DNA of 64,000 nucleotides, from assembly GCA_002371615.1 (NCBI GenBank), contig DFGA01000042.1, positions 38,147 to 102,146 of the forward strand. Reading direction: 5' to 3'. The position numbers and the translations under genes were made by a program. The first letter of the stretch is position 1. The number at the start of each line of letters is the position of its first letter. Positions 6,525 through 14,644 of this stretch are shown here, piece by piece. Under the pieces are notes generated by a model. That model had not been told where the DNA came from, searched no databases, and was given only the letters and a program-made list of their open reading frames with translations. Source of the DNA: Lachnospiraceae bacterium UBA3762. GTDB taxonomy: Bacteria; Bacillota; Clostridia; Lachnospirales; Lachnospiraceae.

Positions 6525-7628
6525 TCACGAACCTTCGATGGTGCTTCGGATAAGTGTAAGCAGCCTGTCATTGTCTTCAGGGCTCATAAAACATATACGA
6601 AAGTATGTGTTGTCAAGATACGGAAACGAAGAGCAGTTACGTATCATCATGTTGGCGCGGATCGCTGCGTCAAACAGTATGTCGGCATTTACACCGGGCT
6701 TTGTGATCCGGCACAAAACGAAATTCGCCGACGGGTTGTATACCTTGATTCCGTCAATACTGCGAAGCGATCGTACAACTTTTTCCCTTTCGGAAAATAT
6801 CAGTTTCTTTGTTGCTTTAATGTATTCATTGTCCGTGAACATAAGCCGTCCTGCCACTTCGGCAAGTGAGTTGATCGTCCACGGATCCTTGATCGCGGCA
6901 ATCTCTTTCATAAGATCGGAATCACCGCAGATCGCATAACCAAGACGCAGACCCGGGGATGCGAAGAATTTGGAAGTGCCGCGAAGTATACAAAGATTAT
7001 TGTAGCTTGATGTCAGCGAAACGCAGTTGACTTCATCGTAGTTCTCACAAAACTCAATGTATGTTTCGTCTATCATAACAAATATGTTATATGCTTTGCA
7101 GGCATCAAGTATATGCCGCATCTGCTTTCCGGTCACGGCTGTTGATGTCGGATTGTTCGGATTGCACAGTATCAGCATATCCACGGACTCATTAAGAGAG
7201 GAGATCAAACTTTCCTCGTTAAGGGCAAAATCATCCGCTTCGTTTAACGGAAAATAGATACTGTTACCTTCGGCCAGGGACAATTCGCGCTCGTATTCGG
7301 AGTAGGTGGGTCCGATAATTACAGCCTTTTTCGGGGAGACTGTTTTGATAAAAAGCGTTATCAGCTCCGTCGCTCCGTTTCCGACAAGAATGTTGTCTTT
7401 ATCTGTTCCGCAATATTCCGCAATGACACTTCTAAGACTTGTGTATTCCCTGTCGGGATATGAACTTATGACATCAATGTGCTCCGCAAGTTCCTGCTTT
7501 ATGAGTTTCGATACTCCGAGCGGATTGACATTTGCCGAAAAGCTTACTATATCTTCCTTTTTGATCCCGTATATTTCTTCAATTTTTTCCAGATCACTGC
7601 CGTGAAAATGGTCCTTGTGCTTTAGCAT
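6525..7628 (-). CDS. CobD/HisC-like PLP-dependent enzyme (class I/II fold)
   Basis: 367 residues. The N-terminus FHGSDLEKIEEIYG and FSANVNPLG match the threonine-phosphate decarboxylase (CobD) branch more than ordinary histidinol-phosphate aminotransferase. Other signatures are VGNGATELI, NPNNPTSTAV (cofactor-stacking loop), MIDETYIEF, the PLP lysine in RGTSKFFASPGLRLGY, and C-terminal FRICFMSPEDNDRL. No cobalamin or histidine biosynthetic genes are nearby, so the reaction (decarboxylation versus transamination) cannot be fixed. ATG at 7628 has an AGGGG about 12 bases upstream. It is transcribed divergently from the DUF5717 gene and followed by the thioesterase. Confidence 0.85.
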   Translation of the reverse strand: MLKHKDHFHGSDLEKIEEIYGIKKEDIVSFSANVNPLGVSKLIKQELAEHIDVISSYPDREYTSLRSVIAEYCGTDKDNILVGNGATELITLFIKTVSPKKAVIIGPTYSEYERELSLAEGNSIYFPLNEADDFALNEESLISSLNESVDMLILCNPNNPTSTAVTGKQMRHILDACKAYNIFVMIDETYIEFCENYDEVNCVSLTSSYNNLCILRGTSKFFASPGLRLGYAICGDSDLMKEIAAIKDPWTINSLAEVAGRLMFTDNEYIKATKKLIFSEREKVVRSLRSIDGIKVYNPSANFVLCRITKPGVNADILFDAAIRANMMIRNCSSFPYLDNTYFRICFMSPEDNDRLLTLIRSTIEGS

Positions 7629-7658
7629 AAATTATTGCACCCCTACTCTATTTTTGAT

Positions 7659-7673
7659 ATACTGATTTAGTAT
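7659..7673. promoter_or_regulatory. Inverted repeat between divergent genes
   Basis: ATACT-GATTT-AGTAT is a perfect 5-bp inverted repeat in the 130-base region between the CobD/HisC-like gene and the large plus-strand operon. A plus-strand -35-like TTGATA (7654-7659) overlaps its left arm, with a weak -10 (TAATGT, 7676-7681) after 16 bases. It could be an operator or part of the promoter; evidence is modest. Confidence 0.3.
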
Positions 7674-7758
7674 GCTAATGTGCCCGAATTATACCACTTA
7701 GACACTATTGCGTCAAAATATTTTTCTTCAAAAATCTCAATGAAAGGCGGTGAATAAA

Positions 7759-10700
7759 GTGCGAAGCGTGATCGACAGATACTCTGACGGTTTCTTTGAT
7801 TACGACTGCGGGAAATTACTGTTTTCCGTAGCAAAGATCGAAGGTGATATGCCACAGGGTGATCTGTTCGAGGGTGACTTCACACTTTCTTCCGATGACG
7901 GCAGGGATTTTTCCGCGACCATTTACACATCCAGCATGAGACTTGTATGCAGGAACGATCACATAGAAGAGGAGCCTGAAGCAACAATACATTACGTTTT
8001 TGACTCTACAGGTCTTGAGAGCGGGGATGTGGTAAAAGGCGATATACAAGTCGTATCCAATGCCGGAGAGTACTACCTGCCTTTCGTATTTTCCATATCA
8101 TACGGTATAGTCCAAAGTTCTATCGGAAATGTCAGAAACCTGTTTCATTTTACAAACCAGGCACAGGTTAATTGGAATGAGGCAGTTGAGCTGTTTTATT
8201 CACCGGTGTTTGCACGTGTTTTCGGTGGAAATGACCGTATTCACTACGATAAATTCAGAGGTCTTTCCAATATCCCGAAAGATCCCCAGGCAGTTGATGA
8301 TTTTCTTGTTGCGATCAACAAGAAGCGTCCCGTCGTTTATTCGGTCGACAGGACAAAACTTGAATATAACGATGTTTCCGATAATGTTGAATGTGAGTTT
8401 TTGCTTCATAAATCCACATGGGGAAACATACATGCAGAACTGTCTACGGATGTTCCCTACATTAGATTCGATAAGGACAAGATCGAAGCGGATGATTTCA
8501 TAGGGAATGATCATCTTGTTAAGTTTACCATTATCGGTGATGCGCTTCATGAGGGTAGAAACTACGGAACCATTACAGTGACGTATGCTCACGGCAGTTT
8601 TGATATAAGCATAATCGCACGTCACAGGGCGAGGATCGATGCCAGACGGGCCACAAGACGGGAGAAGATGAACCTTACGATGAGGCTTATGCGGCAGTAT
8701 ATTGATTTTCGTATGAAGAAGACGAATGTCGGCGTATGGGTAAGGGAGTCAATGAAAGTTGTTGAGCGTATGAATGCTCTTGACGACAAGAATCCCGTAT
8801 CCAGAATGTACCAGGCACAGCTCCTTATTGTGCAGCGTCGTGAGAATGAGGCACAGTGGGTGCTCGGACACGTTGAGAATGAGATGAATATAGCGGAATG
8901 TCCTGCACCGCACAGAGCTTATTTTATGTATTTGCAGACGCTTGTTAACCGTGAAGAGGATTATATAAACGAGACTGCGGCGCGGGTCAACGAACTTTTT
9001 GAGACAAATCCCGACAGTTTTGAGATATTGTGGACGCTTTTATATCTGGATGAGGACCTTGCCGACAATGCCACGCGTAAGCTCGGACTTATTGAAAAGA
9101 TGTACGATGGCGGATGCAGGTCGCCGATAATGTATATCGAAGCATACAACTTTTTTGTGGCAAATACGGAAAAACTTAACAAACTTACCGGATTTGAGTT
9201 ACAGGTCCTTTTATTTGCTGCCAAACTCGGTGTGATGGATCCGGAAGTTCAGAAGCAGTTTTTGTATCTGTCAGGTAAACAAAGGGATTTTAATCCTCTT
9301 TTGTATAAACTTCTTTGCATGGTTTATGATGTAACCGAAGATGATGATATCATCGAAGTGGTTGCTACAATGCTTATTAAGGGAAACCTTTCCGGACCGA
9401 TATATTTCAAGTGGTTTGACAAAGCTGTAAGGATGCAGCTTCGTATCACAAAACTGTATGAGTACTACATGTATTCGGTGCCGTCTGATTATGACGGAAT
9501 TATTCCAAAGTCGGTGCTTATGTACTTTGGATTCCGAAATGATATGAACTATCACAGGATAGCGTTCCTGTACGCCAATCTTATCGACCATAAAAGAGAG
9601 TATGCCGATACGTATGATTCTTACCGTGAACACATGCAGGTATTTGCGGTTGAGCAGATAGAGCAGGAACACATTGACGGAAATCTTGCAAAGATATACT
9701 CTGATGTGCTGTTCCTCGAGATGATCAAGCCTGAAATGGCACGACATCTTTCAAAAATACTGTTTGCCTGTGAAGTTAAGATAGATGACCCTCTTGCCAA
9801 AAATGTTGTTCTTGTTCAGTCGCAGTTTGAAGGGGAAATGATCTTCAAGATTGAAAACGGATATGCATATCCTACTATTTATTCCGGAGATTATATGCTC
9901 TTTACCGAGGATTCTTCGGGCAGGCGAAGTGTGATTGATTCATCCAATATCAAAAAGCTCCTCAATGAGGCTGTGTATATACAATCGATCAGGTACTATG
10001 TCATGGACAATGTTTACTTTGACATGTATATGTGCGAAGGGAAAAAGCATTACGTGACGGTTGATGATTCCAATGTGGAATTCTGCAGGGAACTTGCGGA
10101 GTCGGAACTTGTGAGTGAGTATTACAAGCGGGATATAAGAATGGCGCTTGTTCAGTATTACTACGATAATGATCAGGTTACGACGCTGGATGATTTTCTG
10201 CTTAACATGGATATAAAGGTGCTCTCTGCCAAAGACAGGGCTACTGTTGTTAAGTTCATGACGCGCCGCGGAATGTTCGAGAAAGCATATCAGATAATGT
10301 GCATTTACGGGACGGAAGAGATCGCCGCCAAGGATTGCGTCGGTGTGTGCAGCCATATGATACAGGAGAAGGACAAGACGCCGGATACGCTTCTGATCAA
10401 GCTGTGTTACTACGCGTTTGCAAACGGCAAATATGACGATGTGCTCCTTCGTTACCTTGCCGATAACTATAACGGACTGACGAAACAGCTTCGCAATATT
10501 TGGAAGGCTGCGAGAAATTTTGAGATAGATACTTTTTCACTGATGGAGAGGCTGATCGTTCAGATGCTCTATACGCACACGACAGTCGGTGAGAAGGAAG
10601 AAATATTTGAGGAGTACAGCAAAAATGCGTCCGGAACAAGAGTCCAGCTTGCATACCTTTCGTATTGCTCATTCGAATACTTTGCAAAAGAGAGACTGAC

Positions 10701-11319
10701 GGACGAGAGAGTTTTTGCCCAGATAATCAATCTCTACAGGCTGGGAGAGCAGATCAACGATGCATGCAAACTTGCCCTCCTCAAGCATTATTCGGAAGAC
10801 AGGAGCGGTCTGACCGAGAAAATAAAGAGTATGCTGCGTGATTTTCTGGTGGATTTTATGCACAGGAATACTTACTTTAAGTTCTTTGCCCAATATGTCG
10901 ATCTTGTCCCTGAAATATCCGATTATCTCGACAAGACGATCATTGAATACAGGACCAATCCGAACAACCGCGTAATGCTTCATTACATTCTCGAGAATGG
11001 CAGGGACGATGACGAGAACTATCACACCGAAGAGATGAGAAATATGTTTGGCGGAGTCTTCACGAGGGAATTCATTCTGTTCTTTGGAGAAAATCTGCAG
11101 TATTACATTACGGAAGAACAAAACGGCAAGGAACTTCTGACTGCCAGTGATTCGCTGTCGGTTAGTGACACAAGTGATGCGAGAGTTGAGTCAAGGTATT
11201 CGATGATAAATGACATGGTCGTATCAAGGACAGTCAAAGACGATAATACGCTGCTTGATGTAATGCGTGAGTATGTTGAAGCAGACGCATTTGCACATAA
11301 GGTATTCAGATTACGATGA
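7759..11319 (+). CDS. DUF5717-type giant beta/alpha-solenoid protein
   Basis: About 1186 residues. I recall this family as DUF5717, found in Lachnospiraceae; no function is known to me. Residues 1-125 and about 190-300 look like two beta-sandwich modules (alternating polar/hydrophobic strands; FEGDFTLSS, GTITVTYAHGSFDISIIA). Residues 300-690 are helical repeats resembling TPRs, a beta-rich patch follows at about 690-760 (GEMIFKIENGYAYPTIYSGDY), and the rest is helical again. No signal peptide or membrane segment, so it is cytoplasmic. The GTG at 7759 sits about 10 bases after AAAGG and is preferred over the GTG at 7750, which is too close. The next gene overlaps by ATGA, so it is co-translated with the Hsp70-like protein. 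A scaffold role is inferred. Confidence 0.85.
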   Translation: MRSVIDRYSDGFFDYDCGKLLFSVAKIEGDMPQGDLFEGDFTLSSDDGRDFSATIYTSSMRLVCRNDHIEEEPEATIHYVFDSTGLESGDVVKGDIQVVSNAGEYYLPFVFSISYGIVQSSIGNVRNLFHFTNQAQVNWNEAVELFYSPVFARVFGGNDRIHYDKFRGLSNIPKDPQAVDDFLVAINKKRPVVYSVDRTKLEYNDVSDNVECEFLLHKSTWGNIHAELSTDVPYIRFDKDKIEADDFIGNDHLVKFTIIGDALHEGRNYGTITVTYAHGSFDISIIARHRARIDARRATRREKMNLTMRLMRQYIDFRMKKTNVGVWVRESMKVVERMNALDDKNPVSRMYQAQLLIVQRRENEAQWVLGHVENEMNIAECPAPHRAYFMYLQTLVNREEDYINETAARVNELFETNPDSFEILWTLLYLDEDLADNATRKLGLIEKMYDGGCRSPIMYIEAYNFFVANTEKLNKLTGFELQVLLFAAKLGVMDPEVQKQFLYLSGKQRDFNPLLYKLLCMVYDVTEDDDIIEVVATMLIKGNLSGPIYFKWFDKAVRMQLRITKLYEYYMYSVPSDYDGIIPKSVLMYFGFRNDMNYHRIAFLYANLIDHKREYADTYDSYREHMQVFAVEQIEQEHIDGNLAKIYSDVLFLEMIKPEMARHLSKILFACEVKIDDPLAKNVVLVQSQFEGEMIFKIENGYAYPTIYSGDYMLFTEDSSGRRSVIDSSNIKKLLNEAVYIQSIRYYVMDNVYFDMYMCEGKKHYVTVDDSNVEFCRELAESELVSEYYKRDIRMALVQYYYDNDQVTTLDDFLLNMDIKVLSAKDRATVVKFMTRRGMFEKAYQIMCIYGTEEIAAKDCVGVCSHMIQEKDKTPDTLLIKLCYYAFANGKYDDVLLRYLADNYNGLTKQLRNIWKAARNFEIDTFSLMERLIVQMLYTHTTVGEKEEIFEEYSKNASGTRVQLAYLSYCSFEYFAKERLTDERVFAQIINLYRLGEQINDACKLALLKHYSEDRSGLTEKIKSMLRDFLVDFMHRNTYFKFFAQYVDLVPEISDYLDKTIIEYRTNPNNRVMLHYILENGRDDDENYHTEEMRNMFGGVFTREFILFFGENLQYYITEEQNGKELLTASDSLSVSDTSDARVESRYSMINDMVVSRTVKDDNTLLDVMREYVEADAFAHKVFRLR

Positions 11320-12590
11320 AGTACATTTTGGGATATGATCTGAACGACTCAATGTCGCAGATCAGTTATTTTGAACTGAATAATTCGGCACCGGAGACTG
11401 TGGCAAGTGATGCGGAGGAAGAACGTCTCGGAATCCCGACAGTGTTGTCAAAGCGCAAAGGCGTAGCACAGTGGGAGTTCGGAAATGCGGCTGTCAGGGC
11501 TTCGCAGAACGGAACAGCAACTCTTGTCGATCATCTGATGAGTTTTGCCGGCGCGGGAGCCAGGATAGAGATAGAAGGCGAAGCATATGATGCAACGGAT
11601 CTTTTGATCCTGTTTGTCAGAAGATCTCTTAACATGCTGTCAATGGTTCTGTCTCCTTCCGAAGTTGAGTACATGATAATCACTGTAGCTTCACTTGAAG
11701 GAAGACTTGTAGATGTAGTTGAAAAGATCGCGGGTGCGATGCCTGTAGACCGCGATAAGATCATAATCCAGACGTATGAAGAGAGCATATACTACTATCT
11801 GCTCCATCAGCCACAGGATTTGTGGGAGAGAGATGTAACGGTTTTTGATTATTCCGGACCGTATCTCAGGGCTTACCAGCTTTGGATGAATAAAGCAACA
11901 GAGCCTGTTGTGGCTTTTGTGGACAGGAATGATTTTAACGAAATAAAGATGCCGAAACTTATGATGAAAGAGGAGGAATCAATAGAAAAGGCTGACAGGA
12001 TCGATGAGATGATCCTTCAGATATCACATGATTATTTTTCAAATAAGGATGTCGGCACGGTATTTTTGCTCGGTGAAGGTTTTGAAGGAGGGTGGTGCAA
12101 CAAGACCCTCAAGTTTATGTGCATGGGCAAGCGTGTATTCCAGGGACGCAACATGTACTCAAAAGGCGCCTGCTATTGCGGGAAGGATAAGGCGCAGCCG
12201 TGCGAACTGAATAAAGAATATGTTTTTCTCGGCCCTGATAAGCTCAAGTTTAATCTGGGGTTAAAGATGATTGTTGCGGGTCAGGAGGAATACCTTGCCG
12301 TGGCAGATGCGGGAGAGAACTGGTATGATTCGGGCGTGACATACGATTTTGTTCTCGGAGATGCAAAGTCGGTTCCTCTCATTATGACCCCGCTTGACGG
12401 CAAAGGTGTTGAGAATATTGAAATTGAACTGTCCGGACTTCCCGACCGGCCTGCCAAGGCATCAAGGCTCAGGCTGACTGTTTCTTTCGAGTCGGAGACA
12501 AGGATGAAGATAGAGGTGGAAGATCTCGGATTCGGGGAATTCTTCCCTTCAACAGGCAGAAAGTGGGAGAAAATCATAGAGTTTAGATGA
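11316..12590 (+). CDS. DUF5716-type degenerate Hsp70/actin-fold protein
   Basis: 424 residues. I recall this family as DUF5716. Its pattern fits a DnaK-like ATPase: ILGYDLNDSMSQ (residues 4-15) in the place of the phosphate-1 loop, TVFDYSG (175-181) in the place of phosphate-2, TVFLLGEGFEGGW (248-260) as the adenosine motif, and NMYSKGACY (279-287) like the connect-2/GAA motif. The usual GTTxS and GGG glycines are partly lost, so ATP binding may be weak or absent. Residues 300-424 are beta-rich, like a shortened substrate-binding sandwich. ATGA overlap with the upstream DUF5717 gene and a 12-base gap to the TPR gene indicate a stoichiometric set. Chaperone-like role is inferred from fold. Confidence 0.8.
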   Translation: MKYILGYDLNDSMSQISYFELNNSAPETVASDAEEERLGIPTVLSKRKGVAQWEFGNAAVRASQNGTATLVDHLMSFAGAGARIEIEGEAYDATDLLILFVRRSLNMLSMVLSPSEVEYMIITVASLEGRLVDVVEKIAGAMPVDRDKIIIQTYEESIYYYLLHQPQDLWERDVTVFDYSGPYLRAYQLWMNKATEPVVAFVDRNDFNEIKMPKLMMKEEESIEKADRIDEMILQISHDYFSNKDVGTVFLLGEGFEGGWCNKTLKFMCMGKRVFQGRNMYSKGACYCGKDKAQPCELNKEYVFLGPDKLKFNLGLKMIVAGQEEYLAVADAGENWYDSGVTYDFVLGDAKSVPLIMTPLDGKGVENIEIELSGLPDRPAKASRLRLTVSFESETRMKIEVEDLGFGEFFPSTGRKWEKIIEFR

Positions 12591-12602
12591 TGGTAATCCG
12601 TT

Positions 12603-13439
12603 ATGGCTTCTGAAATGTATCTGTGCATCGGGGCACTCTCAACAACTCCATATTTTTTGTCGGGACTTGGGGTAAATATATACTCCATGGATGAGCTCTG
12701 CTATTATCTCTGCGTGAATGCGTACATTCTTGACAACGATCTTATCGATGTGAGACTGTGCGATTATATGCGGGATAATCTTGAAATGGCGCCTCTTGCA
12801 GCAAAGCTTCGCAAGATGATCAAAGAGGGTAAGACTCTCGGCGAGATGGTTACGACCATACTTGTAGACACGAAGTATTGCAATGACGAAGAGATATCCA
12901 GAATCAAGCAGATACTTGTCGATAATGCATCGCTTTCGTTTGCCGCCAAGAGAAAAGTCAGGGGTGATAATCTTTTGTGTGCGAACAAATATCCGAGGGC
13001 GATAGAGGAATACCAGTATGTCCTGACAGTTCTCGACAAGGAAGAGGAGCCGGAACTGTACAGCAGTATACTTCACAACGTGGGATGTGCATATGCGCTT
13101 ATGTTTCTGCTTGATAAAGCAGCGGACTATTTTAAACAGGCATATGAAATTGATGAATCAAGAGAAAGTCTTGTGCTTTATCTTGTGTGTCTGCGCCTTA
13201 CGGCCAAGAAGGAAGATTACGACAGGATCGTTGTCAAGAACGGATATGACGAGCGGGTCGCGCTTGAGGCTGTCAGGATAATGGCTTCTGCAAGGGAGGC
13301 CCCGATAGATACACCATATGCGGATGCAATGAAAGATATACTCGATCTTCGTGATTCCGGAAGGGTATCGGAATTTTATGCCGCGCTAGATGTGGCACTC
13401 GAAGAATGGAAGCAGGAATATAGGAGAACTATGTCTTGA
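12603..13439 (+). CDS. TPR-repeat protein of the DUF5716/DUF5717 cluster
   Basis: 278 residues, soluble. The first 110 residues are helical with no motif I know (GVNIYSMDELCYYLC at the start). From about residue 115 there are tetratricopeptide-like units: RKVRGDNLLCANKYPRAIEEYQ, then YSSILHNVGCAYALMFLLDKA and YFKQAYEIDES, spaced about 36 residues apart. TPR proteins are typical co-chaperones or adaptors for Hsp70-type partners, which fits the preceding gene. The SD is weak (GATGGTAAT), and the ATG at 12615 is an alternative. The next gene starts inside its stop codon (TTGA), indicating coupling. Confidence 0.82.
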   Translation: MASEMYLCIGALSTTPYFLSGLGVNIYSMDELCYYLCVNAYILDNDLIDVRLCDYMRDNLEMAPLAAKLRKMIKEGKTLGEMVTTILVDTKYCNDEEISRIKQILVDNASLSFAAKRKVRGDNLLCANKYPRAIEEYQYVLTVLDKEEEPELYSSILHNVGCAYALMFLLDKAADYFKQAYEIDESRESLVLYLVCLRLTAKKEDYDRIVVKNGYDERVALEAVRIMASAREAPIDTPYADAMKDILDLRDSGRVSEFYAALDVALEEWKQEYRRTMS

Positions 13440-14644
13440 AAATTGTAGACTGGCTAAAAGATATACTCGGATTTGGGGAAGATGATTTTGACGATATAGA
13501 GATCAACTTCACTTCGGAATCTGCCGAGTCAATAATGGAATCGCTTTCAAAAGCATCAAAGAGGAGACGCACGCTGAACATGAACGATAAGGCTCAGCGT
13601 GAGCAGTATGTAAGGGAATACTGTGACATGATGGCTGTCGCCTCCAAAGATGTTGATGCGCAAAAAGTTGAGTACCAGCAGGTTACCCAGCGGATAGCCG
13701 ACCTTGAAGAATTCGAAAAACTCCCGATGGCCGATAAAGGTCAGGTCAGGATAAGAGCGAACAAGATAATCAAGATAGAACAGGAGAACAGTAGTTATAC
13801 ACGTCCCGCCAAAAAAATCACGGAAGCCCAGTACAGGGAAATGGAAAGACTTGCCGACGAGATACCGGGGATTCTCAAAAAGATGAAAGAAGATGAGGAA
13901 TATCAGTCGGTTGTAAGACGTGATCTTAATCTTCTTGAAGGAGAAAAGGGAGCCGTTGCCTATCAGCGCAAAGAGGAGAGGTCAAAAGCAAGAACGGCAA
14001 AAAATCTCGCATTCATTGCGGTTTTTGGTGCCGTCATGGCTGCGGCCCTTCTGTTTGTACTAAATCAGGCGATGCATGTTAAGGTTGATATGGGTTATAT
14101 TATCCTTGCGGGTGTGTTTGCTGTCACACTCACGGCATCTTTTGTGATGTATCAGAATGCCCAGAGCGGGATATCAAGGTCTAACAGGAAGCTTAACAAA
14201 GCTATAAGTGTTCAGAATACGGTTAAGATCAAGTATGTAAACATCACGAATGTTCTTGACTATAATTACGCCAAGTATGGCGTGATGAACTCATATGAAC
14301 TTGCATATATTTGGGAAAAGTACAATGAAGAGAAGGATGCAAGGGAGCACGATACCGATATTTCTGAGCGTATGGAGGAAGCGCGGTCGGAGCTTTACCA
14401 GCTTCTCAAGCATTATCATATAAACGATCCGTCTGTCTGGGTTTATCAGCCCGGAGCACTTGTGTATGATGATGAGGCAAAGGATATCAGAAAACAGCTT
14501 ATCATTCAGAGACAACGCCTCAAAAAGGGAATTGATTTTGAAATGTACAATCTCGAGACAGCCAAAAAAGAGATTGAGGCGCTTATACGTGAGTATCCGA
14601 AATATGCAAATGATATAATCGCGGTTGTCGGGGAATATGAATAA
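13436..14644 (+). CDS. Coiled-coil protein with two central membrane segments
   Basis: 402 residues, unrecognised. It starts with TTG overlapping the upstream TGA. An acidic N-terminus (FGEDDFDDIEINF) is followed by a Lys/Glu/Arg-rich helical region (about 45-185) with coiled-coil character, two hydrophobic helices at about 190-210 and 220-240 separated by a short hydrophilic turn, then another charged helical region to the end. Both soluble arms would face the cytoplasm, with a hairpin in the membrane. It probably anchors the upstream soluble proteins to the membrane. Its stop overlaps the ATG of the YfhO-type gene (TAATG), so the cluster is coupled to that membrane protein. Confidence 0.78.
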   Translation: MKIVDWLKDILGFGEDDFDDIEINFTSESAESIMESLSKASKRRRTLNMNDKAQREQYVREYCDMMAVASKDVDAQKVEYQQVTQRIADLEEFEKLPMADKGQVRIRANKIIKIEQENSSYTRPAKKITEAQYREMERLADEIPGILKKMKEDEEYQSVVRRDLNLLEGEKGAVAYQRKEERSKARTAKNLAFIAVFGAVMAAALLFVLNQAMHVKVDMGYIILAGVFAVTLTASFVMYQNAQSGISRSNRKLNKAISVQNTVKIKYVNITNVLDYNYAKYGVMNSYELAYIWEKYNEEKDAREHDTDISERMEEARSELYQLLKHYHINDPSVWVYQPGALVYDDEAKDIRKQLIIQRQRLKKGIDFEMYNLETAKKEIEALIREYPKYANDIIAVVGEYE

